DNA of 9,238 bases from Pelotomaculum sp. (GTDB lineage: Bacteria > Bacillota > Desulfotomaculia > Desulfotomaculales > Pelotomaculaceae), in NCBI GenBank assembly GCA_022839445.1, contig JALHFC010000058.1, positions 1 through 9,238 of the forward strand. Direction: 5' to 3'. Of this stretch, positions 1 through 7,643 are shown piece after piece (the stretch's first letter is position 1; the number at the start of each line of letters is the position of its first letter). The notes under the pieces were generated by a model, which saw nothing but the letters and a program-made list of their open reading frames with translations, was not told where the DNA came from and did no database searches. The translations under genes were made by a program, and so were the position numbers.

Positions 1-684
1 GTCCAGCGCGGCCACGGTAACCAGCAAGGTTCCCGGATTTACCGTCTGGTCCTGTTTTGCCGGAACGGCCAAGACCACACCGCCGGTGGGGCTTGAAACT
101 GTCAACTGCTGTTCCTTGGCGCTTTGCTGCTGCAGGGACCGGTTCAAACCTTCCAGCCGCGCCAGGGCAGTTTGCAGCCGGGAATTTTGCTCGTTTAAGC
201 TTTGTTCCGCAGTCTCCACCACCAGCCCGGCCTTGTCGTATTCTACTTTGGAGATAACTCCTGATTGGAAAAGTTCCTGGGCGCGGCTAAAATTATCCCT
301 GGCGTCTTTGAGCTCAAGTTGGACGCGTTCCAGCGAGGCCCTGGCGCCGGACGCGTCCGTAGCTGTCTGGGAAATCTGGGAACGTGTGTCTTCGATCTGC
401 ATCGACAAGTCCAGGTTTTCCAGTACAGCTAGGGTTTGCCCCTGCGTCACAGGTTGCCCTACTTTTACAGGTACTTGGATGATCCTGGCGCTTTGCGCGG
501 CATGCAGGTTGTAGTCTGTAGCCGGCTGGACATAGCCGCTGTCCGCCACAACCCGGGTGACGCTGTCTGGTTTTACCTGGGCTGTTTCCACTTCCTCACC
601 GCTACTTGCCAGCCACCAGGCAGCTATTCCTATCACTGCTGCTAGGAAAACAACGACGCAAGTTATCTTTGTTTTGCGCTTCAC
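1..684 (-). CDS. HlyD/MacA-family membrane fusion (adaptor) protein of an ABC exporter, 3' end outside window
   Basis: This encodes the first 228 residues of a periplasmic/extracytoplasmic adaptor; the C-terminus lies beyond the left edge. The GTG start at 684 is set by an AGGAGG site that overlaps the TAG stop of the permease gene 12 bases upstream, which indicates translational coupling. A membrane anchor spans about residues 8-26 (hydrophobic, after KRKTK). Residues 45-92 look like the first half of a barrel-sandwich/lipoyl domain (GYVQPATDYNL, VKVGQPVTQGQTLAVLEN). Residues 93-193 are rich in E, Q, L and A and read as the two helices of an alpha-helical coiled-coil hairpin, with the turn near SGVISKVEYD. 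Residues 194-228 are the start of the second lipoyl half (SSPTGGVVLAVP). Such adaptors connect an FtsX-type permease to outer components or to substrate. The family assignment is firm; the substrate is unknown. No outer-membrane TolC gene is visible in the window. Confidence 0.9.
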   Translation of the reverse strand, partial: MKRKTKITCVVVFLAAVIGIAAWWLASSGEEVETAQVKPDSVTRVVADSGYVQPATDYNLHAAQSARIIQVPVKVGQPVTQGQTLAVLENLDLSMQIEDTRSQISQTATDASGARASLERVQLELKDARDNFSRAQELFQSGVISKVEYDKAGLVVETAEQSLNEQNSRLQTALARLEGLNRSLQQQSAKEQQLTVSSPTGGVVLAVPAKQDQTVNPGTLLVTVAALD

Positions 685-696
685 GTTTGAACCCTC

Positions 697-2873
697 CTAA
701 TCCCTGGTTTTCAGCACTTCTACCAGATCCAATCTTTTGACCCCTTTGACTGCCAGCCCGTAAGCGATCATAATGAAAATTATTCCTCCTAATGCCGATA
801 AGACGTAGGTAACCGGGTAGATCACCGCTTGAAAAGTATAAAGGTCGGTGTTTACCGCGTTTATATAAGCGTGGGCCAGGAAGCGCCCGCAGGGCAGGCC
901 CAGGATAATGCCCAGCGCCAGCTGCGCCAGGTTTTCTTTCAGTAAAAGGCCGGACACTTCTCCTGTGGTAAAACCTACAACCCGCAGGGAGGCTAGTTCT
1001 CTTTTGCGCTCCGTAAAGCTCATGATCGAGGAGTTGTAGACAATGGCAAACCCCAGCACAACGGCAAAAGAAATCATGATTGTAATGGAATAAACCATAT
1101 AACCCAGTTTCTTGTTAAAACTATCCAGTTCTTTTTGGCGGCTCGAAATGGATGCGATGCCTGTCATTTCATTTAGCTTCTTTTCCAACAATGCGGCCTG
1201 ACCGGTGTCGGTTTTTAACATGGCGCCGGATATTAAACTGCTTTCCTGCAGCAGCCGGTTGGCGCTTGCCAGGGATATGGCTGAACAGCCACCTACCAAT
1301 TGCCGGTTGACGCCGGCTATTTTAATTTCCGACAGGTGGGAAGGTCCCAGGCCAAGTAGGGTTTCGACCGTTACCTTGTCCCCCGGCTTCGCGTGTAATT
1401 TTTTTGCGGTTGTTTCACTGATCAAAAGCCCTTCACCGGGTATATCCTGAATTTTACCGGCGGGACTATAGAGCTTTTTCAAGGAAACACCGGGGGGCAG
1501 GCCAAGCACAAGGTCCTCCCGGACAAGTTCCATGAAGTGTATTCTAACCGGTATTTCAAAAACAGGCTCTGCTTTGATTACCCCATCTAGCCGTGTTATG
1601 TTGAATAACTCTGTTTCCTTTACCGGTGTGGTGAAGCGAAGCATGTAATCATACCTTTGTTCCTCAAAATAACACCGGTTTATCATATAATCTACTATAT
1701 CCCTGGTAAAAAGCGCCACCACCAGCATTGCGACAGCCAGGACCACTCCGATCAGGGTTACTGCTGAGCGGAAGCGATTGCGATTAATGGTGCGCAGGCT
1801 CATCTTCCAGGAGATGCCAAACCTGTGCCAGAGCCATGACCAGCGCTCCAAGAAAATCCTGCCGGAACTTTTGGGCGGCGCCGGGTTCATGGATTCAGCG
1901 GGGTTAACGCTAATTACCCCGCGGGAGGCGGTGAGGCCGGCTATTGTGCCTACAATTACGCTGAGTGAGAAACCGTAAAAAATAGCCTTAAAATTAATGC
2001 CCCCGATGGCCTGTGGCAGGTTAAAAAACACGGCGTAGACACTGGAAAATAAATTTGCAAATATTACACCGAGAACAGATCCGAGCAAGGCGCCGGCTAC
2101 AGCTGCTACCAGGGCATAGCCGGTGTAATGCAGGAGGATGCTTGGGTTGCTGTAACCCAGCGCTTTCATGACGCCAATTTGCAACCGCTGGGCCCTAACC
2201 ATCCTCCCGAGCATGACAAACTGGATCAGGGCGGCGATGCCTAAAAATATCGTAGGTAAAAAAACTGCCATTGCGCTCAGTTGTTCCAGTTCCATATGGA
2301 GGATGGCGTCACTTAACTGCTGTTTGCGCGGGTAGTCGGCTAGGTTACCGTATGGCTCCAGGAGCACCTTTACCTGTTCGGCTGCTTTTTTTTCATCGGT
2401 ACCGGGCGCCAGCTTGATTACTACTTGGTTTACCTGCCCGGACAGGTCCAGGATTTGCTGAGCCTGGTTGTGCGGTACCATGACAATGCCGAATGTTTCC
2501 GGCTCCGGCATCATGCTGGCGGCGTCCTTCATGGGGTATATAAACTCCGGGCTAGTGGCGGTACCTGTAACAGTCAGGAATTTTTGCTTGCCTTCAGCTA
2601 TAACAGTTACTGGATCCGTCCGGTGGCCTTCGTCACCCCCGGCACGTCCTCAATAAGCCTAACTACCGCTTGGGGCGCCTTAATGACGTGAAAGTAGTAA
2701 TCGGCGAAGTTGTTTTCCCGGTAAAACAAATCTTTAGCGCGGGCCATGTTTTCAGAAGCAGTGGTCATGGATATGTAAATGGCTATGCCCACCATGATCA
2801 CCGCCGCCACGGCCAGGAACTGCCCGCGGGCGCCACGGACGGCGCGCGCTAGTTTTTTGTTTAAAACGTTCAT
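697..2873 (-). CDS. FtsX/MacB-type ABC transporter permease with two FtsX units, reading frame broken near 2607
   Basis: This is a permease read in two frames. Residues 1-88 run from the ATG at 2873 to a TAA at 2607; the rest continues in the -1 frame to the TAG at 697. Joining them by restoring one base after the CAG codon gives ATGRIQVTVIAEG and a continuous protein of about 725 residues, normal for this family. In that numbering TM1 is about 20-40, followed by an extracytoplasmic domain. TM2-TM4 are near 198-222, 250-285 and 295-316, with an FtsX motif (QRLQIGVMKALGYS). TM5 is near 368-392, followed by a second extracytoplasmic domain (about 395-590). TM6-TM8 are near 592-616, 645-665 and 687-708, with the second motif (ERKRELASLRVVG). 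It is therefore an internal duplication, with the ATPase gene upstream and the adaptor downstream. No Shine-Dalgarno sequence directly precedes 2873, but MNVLNKKL is a typical family start and an in-frame stop lies upstream. It is either a real pseudogene or a base error. Confidence 0.85.
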
Positions 2874-2881
2874 TAAAATCA

Positions 2882-2922
2882 GGCGGCATAAAAGCCTGCG
2901 GGTTCATCCGGGGGAAGCCGCC
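2882..2922 (-). promoter_or_regulatory. Hairpin between a strong Shine-Dalgarno site and the permease start
   Basis: GGCGGC at 2882-2887 is an exact inverted copy of GCCGCC at 2917-2922, and weaker pairs (CC/GG and CGG/CCG) lie inside. On the minus strand the only good ribosome site, AAGGAG at 2932-2927, sits just 5' of this hairpin, while the permease ATG at 2873 sits 8 bases 3' of it. Folding would shorten the effective distance between AAGGAG and ATG from 53 bases to about 12. The pairing is visible; the role in initiation is inference. Without folding, the permease has no recognisable ribosome site. Confidence 0.4.
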
Positions 2923-3008
2923 CTAGCTCCTTCTTTTTCAAGTATCAACAAATTGAAATTTCCAGCTTTATGGCCCACGGCCCATAGCTTTAGCTACAGG
3001 TAGTTTGA

Positions 3009-3701
3009 CTACCATTCCACTTTTTCCGGTGGCAGGGGATCCCTGTTTTCCATGATTTCCACAACGGCGCCGCTGCTCATGCGCACGACTCTGTCGGCCA
3101 TCGCCCCGATGGGGGCATTGTGAGTGACAATAACAACGGTGCTGCCTCTTTCCTTGTTGATGGCAGCCAGCAGGCCCAGGATCAGCCGGCCCGTTTTGTA
3201 GTCTAAAGAGCCGGTGGGCTCGTCACATAACAGAAGGCGGGGATTTTTAACAACGGCCCTGGCGATGGAGACACGCTGCTGCTCGCCTCCGCTCAACTGG
3301 GAAGGGAAGTGGTCCATCCTGGTTTCCATACCGACATCTTTTAGCACTAGTGCTGTTGAAAGCGGGTTTTCAACAAGGTTGGCCGCCAGCTCCACGTTTT
3401 CCCCGGCCGTCAGGTCGGGGATCAGGTTGTAAAACTGGAAGACAAAACCGACCGAGTCTCTCCGGTAAGCTGTAAGCCGGGCGTCGCCGGCCTGGCTTAA
3501 GTTTTCCCGGCCGAAATAAACTTCCCCGCCGGTCGGCTGATCCATGCCGCCCATGATGTTTAAAAGCGTGCTTTTGCCGGAACCGCTAGGCCCGAGGATG
3601 ACTACAATCTCCCCTGCATATATATCCAGGGATGTTTCCTTCAAGGCCTCGACAGTTACCTCACCCATGATGTAAGTTTTGGTTACCCGGTCCAGTGTCA
3701 T
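3009..3701 (-). CDS. ABC transporter ATP-binding protein, LolD/MacB type
   Basis: This is the cytoplasmic ATPase that energises the FtsX-type permease encoded downstream. From the ATG at 3701 it has 230 residues, the usual size for this family. Walker A is GPSGSGKST at 37-45, the Q-loop glutamine is Q89 (FVFQFYNLIP, characteristic of LolD/MacB/FtsE), the signature LSGGE is at 136-140, Walker B LLLCDEPTG ends at about residue 164, the D-loop is SLD at 165-167 and the switch histidine is H194. All are intact. The start is ambiguous: the frame is open up to a GTG at 3788, but codons 1-14 of that version are translated from a hairpin repeat and are not family sequence. Two better starts are ATG 3701 (AAGGA 7 bases upstream; the protein then begins at the first beta strand) and TTG 3719 (AAGGAG 8 bases upstream). 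The 135-base gap to the permease contains the hairpin at 2882-2922. Confidence 0.93.
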   Translation of the reverse strand: MTLDRVTKTYIMGEVTVEALKETSLDIYAGEIVVILGPSGSGKSTLLNIMGGMDQPTGGEVYFGRENLSQAGDARLTAYRRDSVGFVFQFYNLIPDLTAGENVELAANLVENPLSTALVLKDVGMETRMDHFPSQLSGGEQQRVSIARAVVKNPRLLLCDEPTGSLDYKTGRLILGLLAAINKERGSTVVIVTHNAPIGAMADRVVRMSSGAVVEIMENRDPLPPEKVEW

Positions 3702-3746
3702 CAAAATATCCTTAGCCAAGCCGCCAGCTCCTTGCTCGTTGATTTG

Positions 3747-3811
3747 GGACACAGGGGGACGGTTCTTTTGTGTCGCCTTCGGCGACACAAAAGAACCGTC
3801 CCCCTGTGTCC
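3747..3811. repeat. Perfect 31-bp inverted repeat with 3-base loop (REP/MITE-like hairpin element)
   Basis: Bases 3747-3777 and 3781-3811 are exact reverse complements around TTC (3778-3780). The outer end reads GGACACAGGGGGACGG and the inner end TTTTGTGTCGCC. One further T:A pair exists at 3745/3813 beyond a G/T mismatch. The last base of the upstream YitT stop codon (TAG, 3813-3811) is the first base of the element, and the arm runs towards the ATPase start. From memory, hairpins with this GGGGACGGTTCT core are dispersed in many copies in Peptococcaceae-type genomes, possibly mobilised by REP-associated tyrosine (Y1) transposases. Only one copy and no transposase lie in this window, so that link is inference. 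There is no U-tract on either side, so it is not a classical terminator. Confidence 0.95.
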
Positions 3812-4686
3812 TACCTGGTAAACCCCTTGCCTAGCACCTCGCTAGCGTCGGAGACGTACATAAATGCTTCCGGGTCGATTTCGGTGACGATGAATTTTAG
3901 CTTGGCCAATTCAAACCTGTTAACTACACAGTTTACTATTGTCCTTTTCTCTTGGGTAAAGGCGCCAATCCCGGTGTGGTAGGTGACACCCCGGTTGAGT
4001 TCATTGATGATCCTGCTGCAGATCGGGGCATAGTGTTTGGATATGATGATTACCGACTTATTTGTATTAAGGCCGGTTAGGACCACGTCGGTTAGTTTTC
4101 CTGCCATAAACATGGTCAGGATACTGTAAAGCCCGGTGTTGAGCGGAAAAAATGCCAGTGAAATGATAATTACTATCATGTTCGAGTAAAAGACCACCTC
4201 ACCTATACCCAGGTCCTTCTTTTTCTTGAGGATAACAGCGATGATGTCGCTGCCGCCGGTGCTGCCGTGGCTACGGAAAACCAACCCCAGGCCTACGCCG
4301 TTTAAGGCCCCGCCGAAAATGGCCGCCAGGATCGGGTCGATTTGGGGAGCGGGGATGAGCCCGTAAGTTGCCGGCAGCATGGCCGACAGGGCAAAAGTGC
4401 CGGCCAGGCTGTAAAACAAAAACTGGCGGCTTATCTCCCTGGCGCCCCACCAAAAGATAGGGATATTCATGATCAGGATACTTAAATACACCGGGATCTT
4501 GAAAAGGTAAAAAATAACCAAGGCGATCCCGGAAACCCCTCCGGCAAGCAGGCCGAAGGGAATCAAAACAGCGTTGATGCTAACGGCTACAATCAAAGAT
4601 CCTAATGCAATTAGAAAAAGGTTTATTATCACCTTTTTTATAGCCTTTTTTGGGGGAAGGTGTTCTTTGTATTCAATCCAACTCAT
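3811..4686 (-). CDS. YitT-family integral membrane protein (DUF161/YitT_membrane plus DUF2179)
   Basis: This is a 291-residue protein of the YitT family, whose molecular function is not established. A basic N-terminus (KKAIKKV) is followed by hydrophobic segments at about 18-40, 46-62, 66-80, 90-108, 116-137 and 163-180, with the family-typical GSTGGSDIIA at 141-150. The C-terminal soluble domain (about 210-291) matches DUF2179, including TYHTGIGAFTQEKRTIVNCVV, split here by position as residues 235-244 and 245-255, and ends in the usual DASEVLG pattern, so it is complete. The ATG at 4686 is preferred because GGAG lies 6 bases upstream and the family N-terminus begins there. The frame remains open to 4782, but that extension would overlap the GH15 gene and has no family character. 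The 11-base gap after the GH15 stop suggests cotranscription with it. The stop codon abuts the hairpin repeat. Confidence 0.92.
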   Translation of the reverse strand: MSWIEYKEHLPPKKAIKKVIINLFLIALGSLIVAVSINAVLIPFGLLAGGVSGIALVIFYLFKIPVYLSILIMNIPIFWWGAREISRQFLFYSLAGTFALSAMLPATYGLIPAPQIDPILAAIFGGALNGVGLGLVFRSHGSTGGSDIIAVILKKKKDLGIGEVVFYSNMIVIIISLAFFPLNTGLYSILTMFMAGKLTDVVLTGLNTNKSVIIISKHYAPICSRIINELNRGVTYHTGIGAFTQEKRTIVNCVVNRFELAKLKFIVTEIDPEAFMYVSDASEVLGKGFTR

Positions 4687-4697
4687 GCTGCACTCCG

Positions 4698-6689
4698 TTA
4701 TCTGATAATGTTTAACTTGCCTTGAAACGCCAGGTGGGTTAGTACAAACATGGCGTGGGACCAGTTCAGGGGCATCACCCAAACCGGGCCGCCGTGGTTT
4801 TTATCGGCCTGCTCCGGCAGAAGCAGGTGGCGGTTGGACTGCGCCAGGCACCAGTTGCCGAGTTCCTCCGCCCGTTTCCGGTTCCCGCTCATAATGTGGA
4901 TTATAGCTAGCCACAAGGTTGTGAGCACCCAGGGGTTGCCCCCCCTGTAGCCGTCACCATCGTAACGGTGAATGCCGCCTACGCTCCGGTTAGACAGCCT
5001 TTCCTCGATGGCCCGGACAGTTGCCTGCATTCTTTCATCTAACGGGCTGACAACTCCGAAGGGAAAAGCCAGCCCTAGCAGTGCCGCGTCGACTTGATCA
5101 TTTTCACCGATCCAGTGAGTCCGGTAAATCCCGGCCGGATCAAACCCGGTAAAAGTTTTTCCGCCCCTACTCACCACATAATCGTATGTTTCCCTAGAAA
5201 CCCTACGGTTTACCCCGCGCAAAAAACGATTGTGGTGTCCCGACCACTGGTGCTTTAAAATAGCCTCCCGCACGGTTTCCGAGGATTTGCGCCACTGCGC
5301 TGCCTCGTCTTTTTTCCCCATCACTGCGGCTATTTCAAAGGAGGCTTTTAAGCCGGCAAAGACTGCCGCAGCGGAATAAGTGCCCTGGGCAAACTCGTCC
5401 TCCCAGGGATCGTAGCTCGGTTTTGGCAGTCCGTTGTCTTCCAGGTTGTCAACCAGGTAACGCGCCCCGGCGTTCAGGGACGACCAGATCTTGTCCAAAA
5501 AAGCCCGGTCCCCGGTTAGGTTGTAGTGGTGCCCGTAGCCCCACAGCACCGATCCCATCTGGTCCATTTGTTTTCCCCAACTGGGCGCCACCGCGCCGTC
5601 GGTAAAAAACCGCTGTTGCCAGCTCCCGTCCGGTTCCTGGATGGAAACGGTGAAATTATAGAATTGGGCTGCTAGATCGTGGTAACCGGCCTCGTCTGTG
5701 GCGGCGGCTATGAATACCGAGTCCCTGGGCCAGCAGTAGCCGTAACCGCCGCAAGCCGTGTAGTAAGGGTCAAATTCCGGCGCTGCAATAGATGCGCCGG
5801 TTTCCTTACAGGTCATCAGTTTAATCGCGAGTAAAGATCTATTGTAGGCCGGCGGTCCGGATTCCCCGGTTCGCCGCTGTCCTTCCCCAAGCCAGCCATG
5901 CCAGTATTGTTTGGTTTCTTCCAGCCATTGGGCGCCCTCTTTTGACGCCGCTACAGACTGCAGGCCGTGCATTTCGTCTTGGCTATGGCCGGCCGCCAGG
6001 TAGAGCGAAAAGGTTTTGGGCTGGCCGGGATGAAGCTCACCTAGGTCCCAGGCTATACTTCCCGCACTTTGCAGGATGTTGTCCCCGGTTCCCCAAAGAG
6101 CCCCCCTGGAAGCGTCCTGAAAAGGATCTGACGGGGCGCCCCGCCTCCCGCACTGGTACCCGGTTAGGGGAAATCCGGGGGCGGCCAGTGACAGGTAAAC
6201 ATTTCTGCGGAAAAAAATCAACGAGTTGTTGGAAAAATCAACGTAGGCGCCGTCGTAAAGGACAGATTCTTCAATGTTGAAGTAACAATACAAAAAAAAG
6301 TTAATGTTTTCGCTTTTATCCCCCTCATTTTGCAGCACATAATGCCTGGCCAGGATATCCTGGTGGGGAAAAACAAAATCGCTTTGGATAACTTTTATGT
6401 GGTGCGTCAGGCTGCAATAGGAGGTTTCCAGGATGTTTGTATCGTCTAGATAGCGCTGGGAGGATTCCCATATATTTAAGTGAAACCACTTGGTGAAGCT
6501 TTGCCGGTCCGGTGTGGCAATCCTTATCCCCGGCCAAAAATGGCCGAGATGCTGGCCGTATTCGATATGAGGCCAGAAAAGCCTGAAAATTTCCCCGTTT
6601 TCCCTGACAGATGCCAGCATTTTTGAGTTTCCGATAATTGCTTCCGGCATTTCCGGGCGCTTATGTTCTCTAATCTTTTCCACCACCAT
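4698..6689 (-). CDS. Glycoside hydrolase family 15 protein, glucoamylase-like, cytoplasmic
   Basis: This is a 663-residue inverting alpha-glycosidase, probably releasing glucose from non-reducing ends of alpha-glucans or oligosaccharides. The N-terminal part (about 15-270) is a beta-sandwich domain, with the typical opening IIGNSKMLASVRENGEIFRLFWP (residues 18-40). The (alpha/alpha)6 barrel follows from about 285. Visible barrel motifs are YCWPRDS (W320-S324), the general acid E430 in PWEDEFAQGTYSA, and the general base E626 in LPEQAD, followed by PLNWSHAMFV. Both catalytic glutamates are present and the length fits bacterial/archaeal GH15 enzymes. There is no signal peptide, so it should act on an intracellular substrate such as glycogen-derived oligosaccharides. 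The ATG at 6689 has an in-frame TAG two codons upstream, and its AAGGA site is rather far (about 13 bases); ATG at codon 14 has no site. GH15 also includes trehalases and glucodextranases, so substrate identity is open. Confidence 0.92.
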   Translation of the reverse strand: MVVEKIREHKRPEMPEAIIGNSKMLASVRENGEIFRLFWPHIEYGQHLGHFWPGIRIATPDRQSFTKWFHLNIWESSQRYLDDTNILETSYCSLTHHIKVIQSDFVFPHQDILARHYVLQNEGDKSENINFFLYCYFNIEESVLYDGAYVDFSNNSLIFFRRNVYLSLAAPGFPLTGYQCGRRGAPSDPFQDASRGALWGTGDNILQSAGSIAWDLGELHPGQPKTFSLYLAAGHSQDEMHGLQSVAASKEGAQWLEETKQYWHGWLGEGQRRTGESGPPAYNRSLLAIKLMTCKETGASIAAPEFDPYYTACGGYGYCWPRDSVFIAAATDEAGYHDLAAQFYNFTVSIQEPDGSWQQRFFTDGAVAPSWGKQMDQMGSVLWGYGHHYNLTGDRAFLDKIWSSLNAGARYLVDNLEDNGLPKPSYDPWEDEFAQGTYSAAAVFAGLKASFEIAAVMGKKDEAAQWRKSSETVREAILKHQWSGHHNRFLRGVNRRVSRETYDYVVSRGGKTFTGFDPAGIYRTHWIGENDQVDAALLGLAFPFGVVSPLDERMQATVRAIEERLSNRSVGGIHRYDGDGYRGGNPWVLTTLWLAIIHIMSGNRKRAEELGNWCLAQSNRHLLLPEQADKNHGGPVWVMPLNWSHAMFVLTHLAFQGKLNIIR

Positions 6690-6774
6690 TTTCTATAGGT
6701 TTATCCTTATTTGGCGTTAATATAGTATGCTCATTTAACAAGCCTTAAATTTAGAGAAGCGTGGGCTAATTGTT

Positions 6775-7563
6775 TTACAAAAGGATTTCCAGCAATTCGT
6801 CATGGATCAACCCGTTGGAAGCTACAATAGAGAGGTGGTCCTTCAGCCGTAGGGGTTCGCCGTCAATGCCGGTAACCTTGCCCCCGGCTTCTTCTACCAG
6901 CAGCGAACCAGCGGCCACGTCCCAGGGCATCAAGGTGTTTTCCCAGAAGCCGGTCAGCCGGCCGCAAGCTATATAGGCCAGTTCCAGCGCGGCAGAACCT
7001 AGCGCCCTCAAGTTTGCGCAGCCGTCAATTACCCGGTGGTAGTTGATCCTTTGCAGCCGTGCGCCAAAGGCTTTGTTGGCGGGGTAGCCGGTTACCAAAA
7101 GGGCTTCCTTTAACGATTTTCGCGACGTGTCGACGTGGACGGGTCTGTTGTTTAAAAACGTTCCACTTCCTTTTTGGGTGCAAAATAGCTCGTTGCGGAA
7201 GGGATCGTAAACCACCCCGGCGATCAACCCCCCACTGTCGGCCAGTCCGACAGAAACGCTACAGAAGGGGATGCCGTAGACAAAGTTTGTGGTGCCGTCC
7301 AGCGGGTCCACGTACCAGGTGAAACCTTCTCTTGTTATTCCGGCGCTGCCTTCATTTTCTTCACCGATAACAGTGTGCGACGGAAACCTCGCGTGCAGCC
7401 CGTCCGTGATTAATTTTTCGGACTCGCGGTCCACCTCGGTTACCAGGTCCGAAGGGCATGATTTGTAACCCTTTTCAAAAAATCCACCGAACCTGCTCCT
7501 GATGATTTCACCAGCCTTTATAGAAAGGGACGCGGCAGTTTCAAGAAAGACAGTGTATTCCAT
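6775..7563 (-). CDS. suhB: Inositol monophosphatase family protein (SuhB-like sugar phosphatase)
   Basis: This is a 262-residue Mg2+-dependent phosphatase of the inositol monophosphatase/FBPase superfamily, full length. Family motifs are intact: DLVTEVD with D45, GEEN with metal ligand E68, WYVDPLDGTTNFVYG with ligands D86 and D89 (corresponding to D90 and D93 of human IMPA1), and PWDVAAGSLLVEEAGG with ligand D215 (D220 in IMPA1). The C-terminus ends with IVASNGLIHDELLEIL, also typical. The ATG at 7563 has AGGAG six bases upstream. It sits between the helical glycosidase-like gene (78-base gap) and the GH15 gene (85-base gap), so a role on a sugar phosphate rather than strictly on inositol phosphate is plausible. 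Family members act on inositol-1-phosphate, fructose-1,6-bisphosphate, NADP or other sugar phosphates, and the sequence alone does not decide among them. The gene symbol is therefore provisional. Confidence 0.92.
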   Translation of the reverse strand: MEYTVFLETAASLSIKAGEIIRSRFGGFFEKGYKSCPSDLVTEVDRESEKLITDGLHARFPSHTVIGEENEGSAGITREGFTWYVDPLDGTTNFVYGIPFCSVSVGLADSGGLIAGVVYDPFRNELFCTQKGSGTFLNNRPVHVDTSRKSLKEALLVTGYPANKAFGARLQRINYHRVIDGCANLRALGSAALELAYIACGRLTGFWENTLMPWDVAAGSLLVEEAGGKVTGIDGEPLRLKDHLSIVASNGLIHDELLEILL

Positions 7564-7620
7564 ACCAATCTCCTGTCCATGGGGTTTTTATAAATCTTAA
7601 CATATCTTCCCCCAAAAGAC

Positions 7621-7643
7621 AGTATTGTTTCCCAAATAATATT
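7621..7643. repeat. AT-rich imperfect dyad between the helical protein gene and the phosphatase gene
   Basis: TATTGTTT (7623-7630) faces AAATAATA (7634-7641) across CCC, with seven of eight positions pairing. It starts inside the TAA stop of the upstream gene. It is too AT-rich for a normal terminator stem and no U-run follows. An operator or a chance dyad are both possible. Confidence 0.3.

Noticed and set aside
86..514. Plus-strand open frame of 142 codons
   Set aside because: It lies antisense to the adaptor gene, has no domain-like pattern, and is rich in C and S as expected of a shadow frame.
2605..2612. Programmed -1 frameshift in the permease
   Set aside because: The slip point CAG-TAA has no X XXY YYZ slippery heptamer, and transporter permeases of this family are not known to need recoding; a lost base is simpler.
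2631..2645. Homopolymer GGGGG on the minus strand as the frameshift point
   Set aside because: Changing the G count there would replace the family-like GVTKATGRI with GDEGHRTD, which does not fit FtsX permeases.
3747..3811. The perfect hairpin as a Rho-independent terminator or as a CRISPR repeat
   Set aside because: No T-run follows the stem on either strand, the stem is far longer than a terminator needs, and there is no repeated unit with spacers.
4687..4782. Longer YitT reading frame starting at 4782
   Set aside because: The extra 32 residues overlap the end of the GH15 gene in another frame and do not resemble YitT N-termini; ATG 4686 has a good ribosome site.
6690..6774. Promoter between the phosphatase and GH15 genes
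   Set aside because: TATATT and TTGTTA occur but are only 11 bases apart, and other pairings have poor -35 boxes, so no promoter can be supported.
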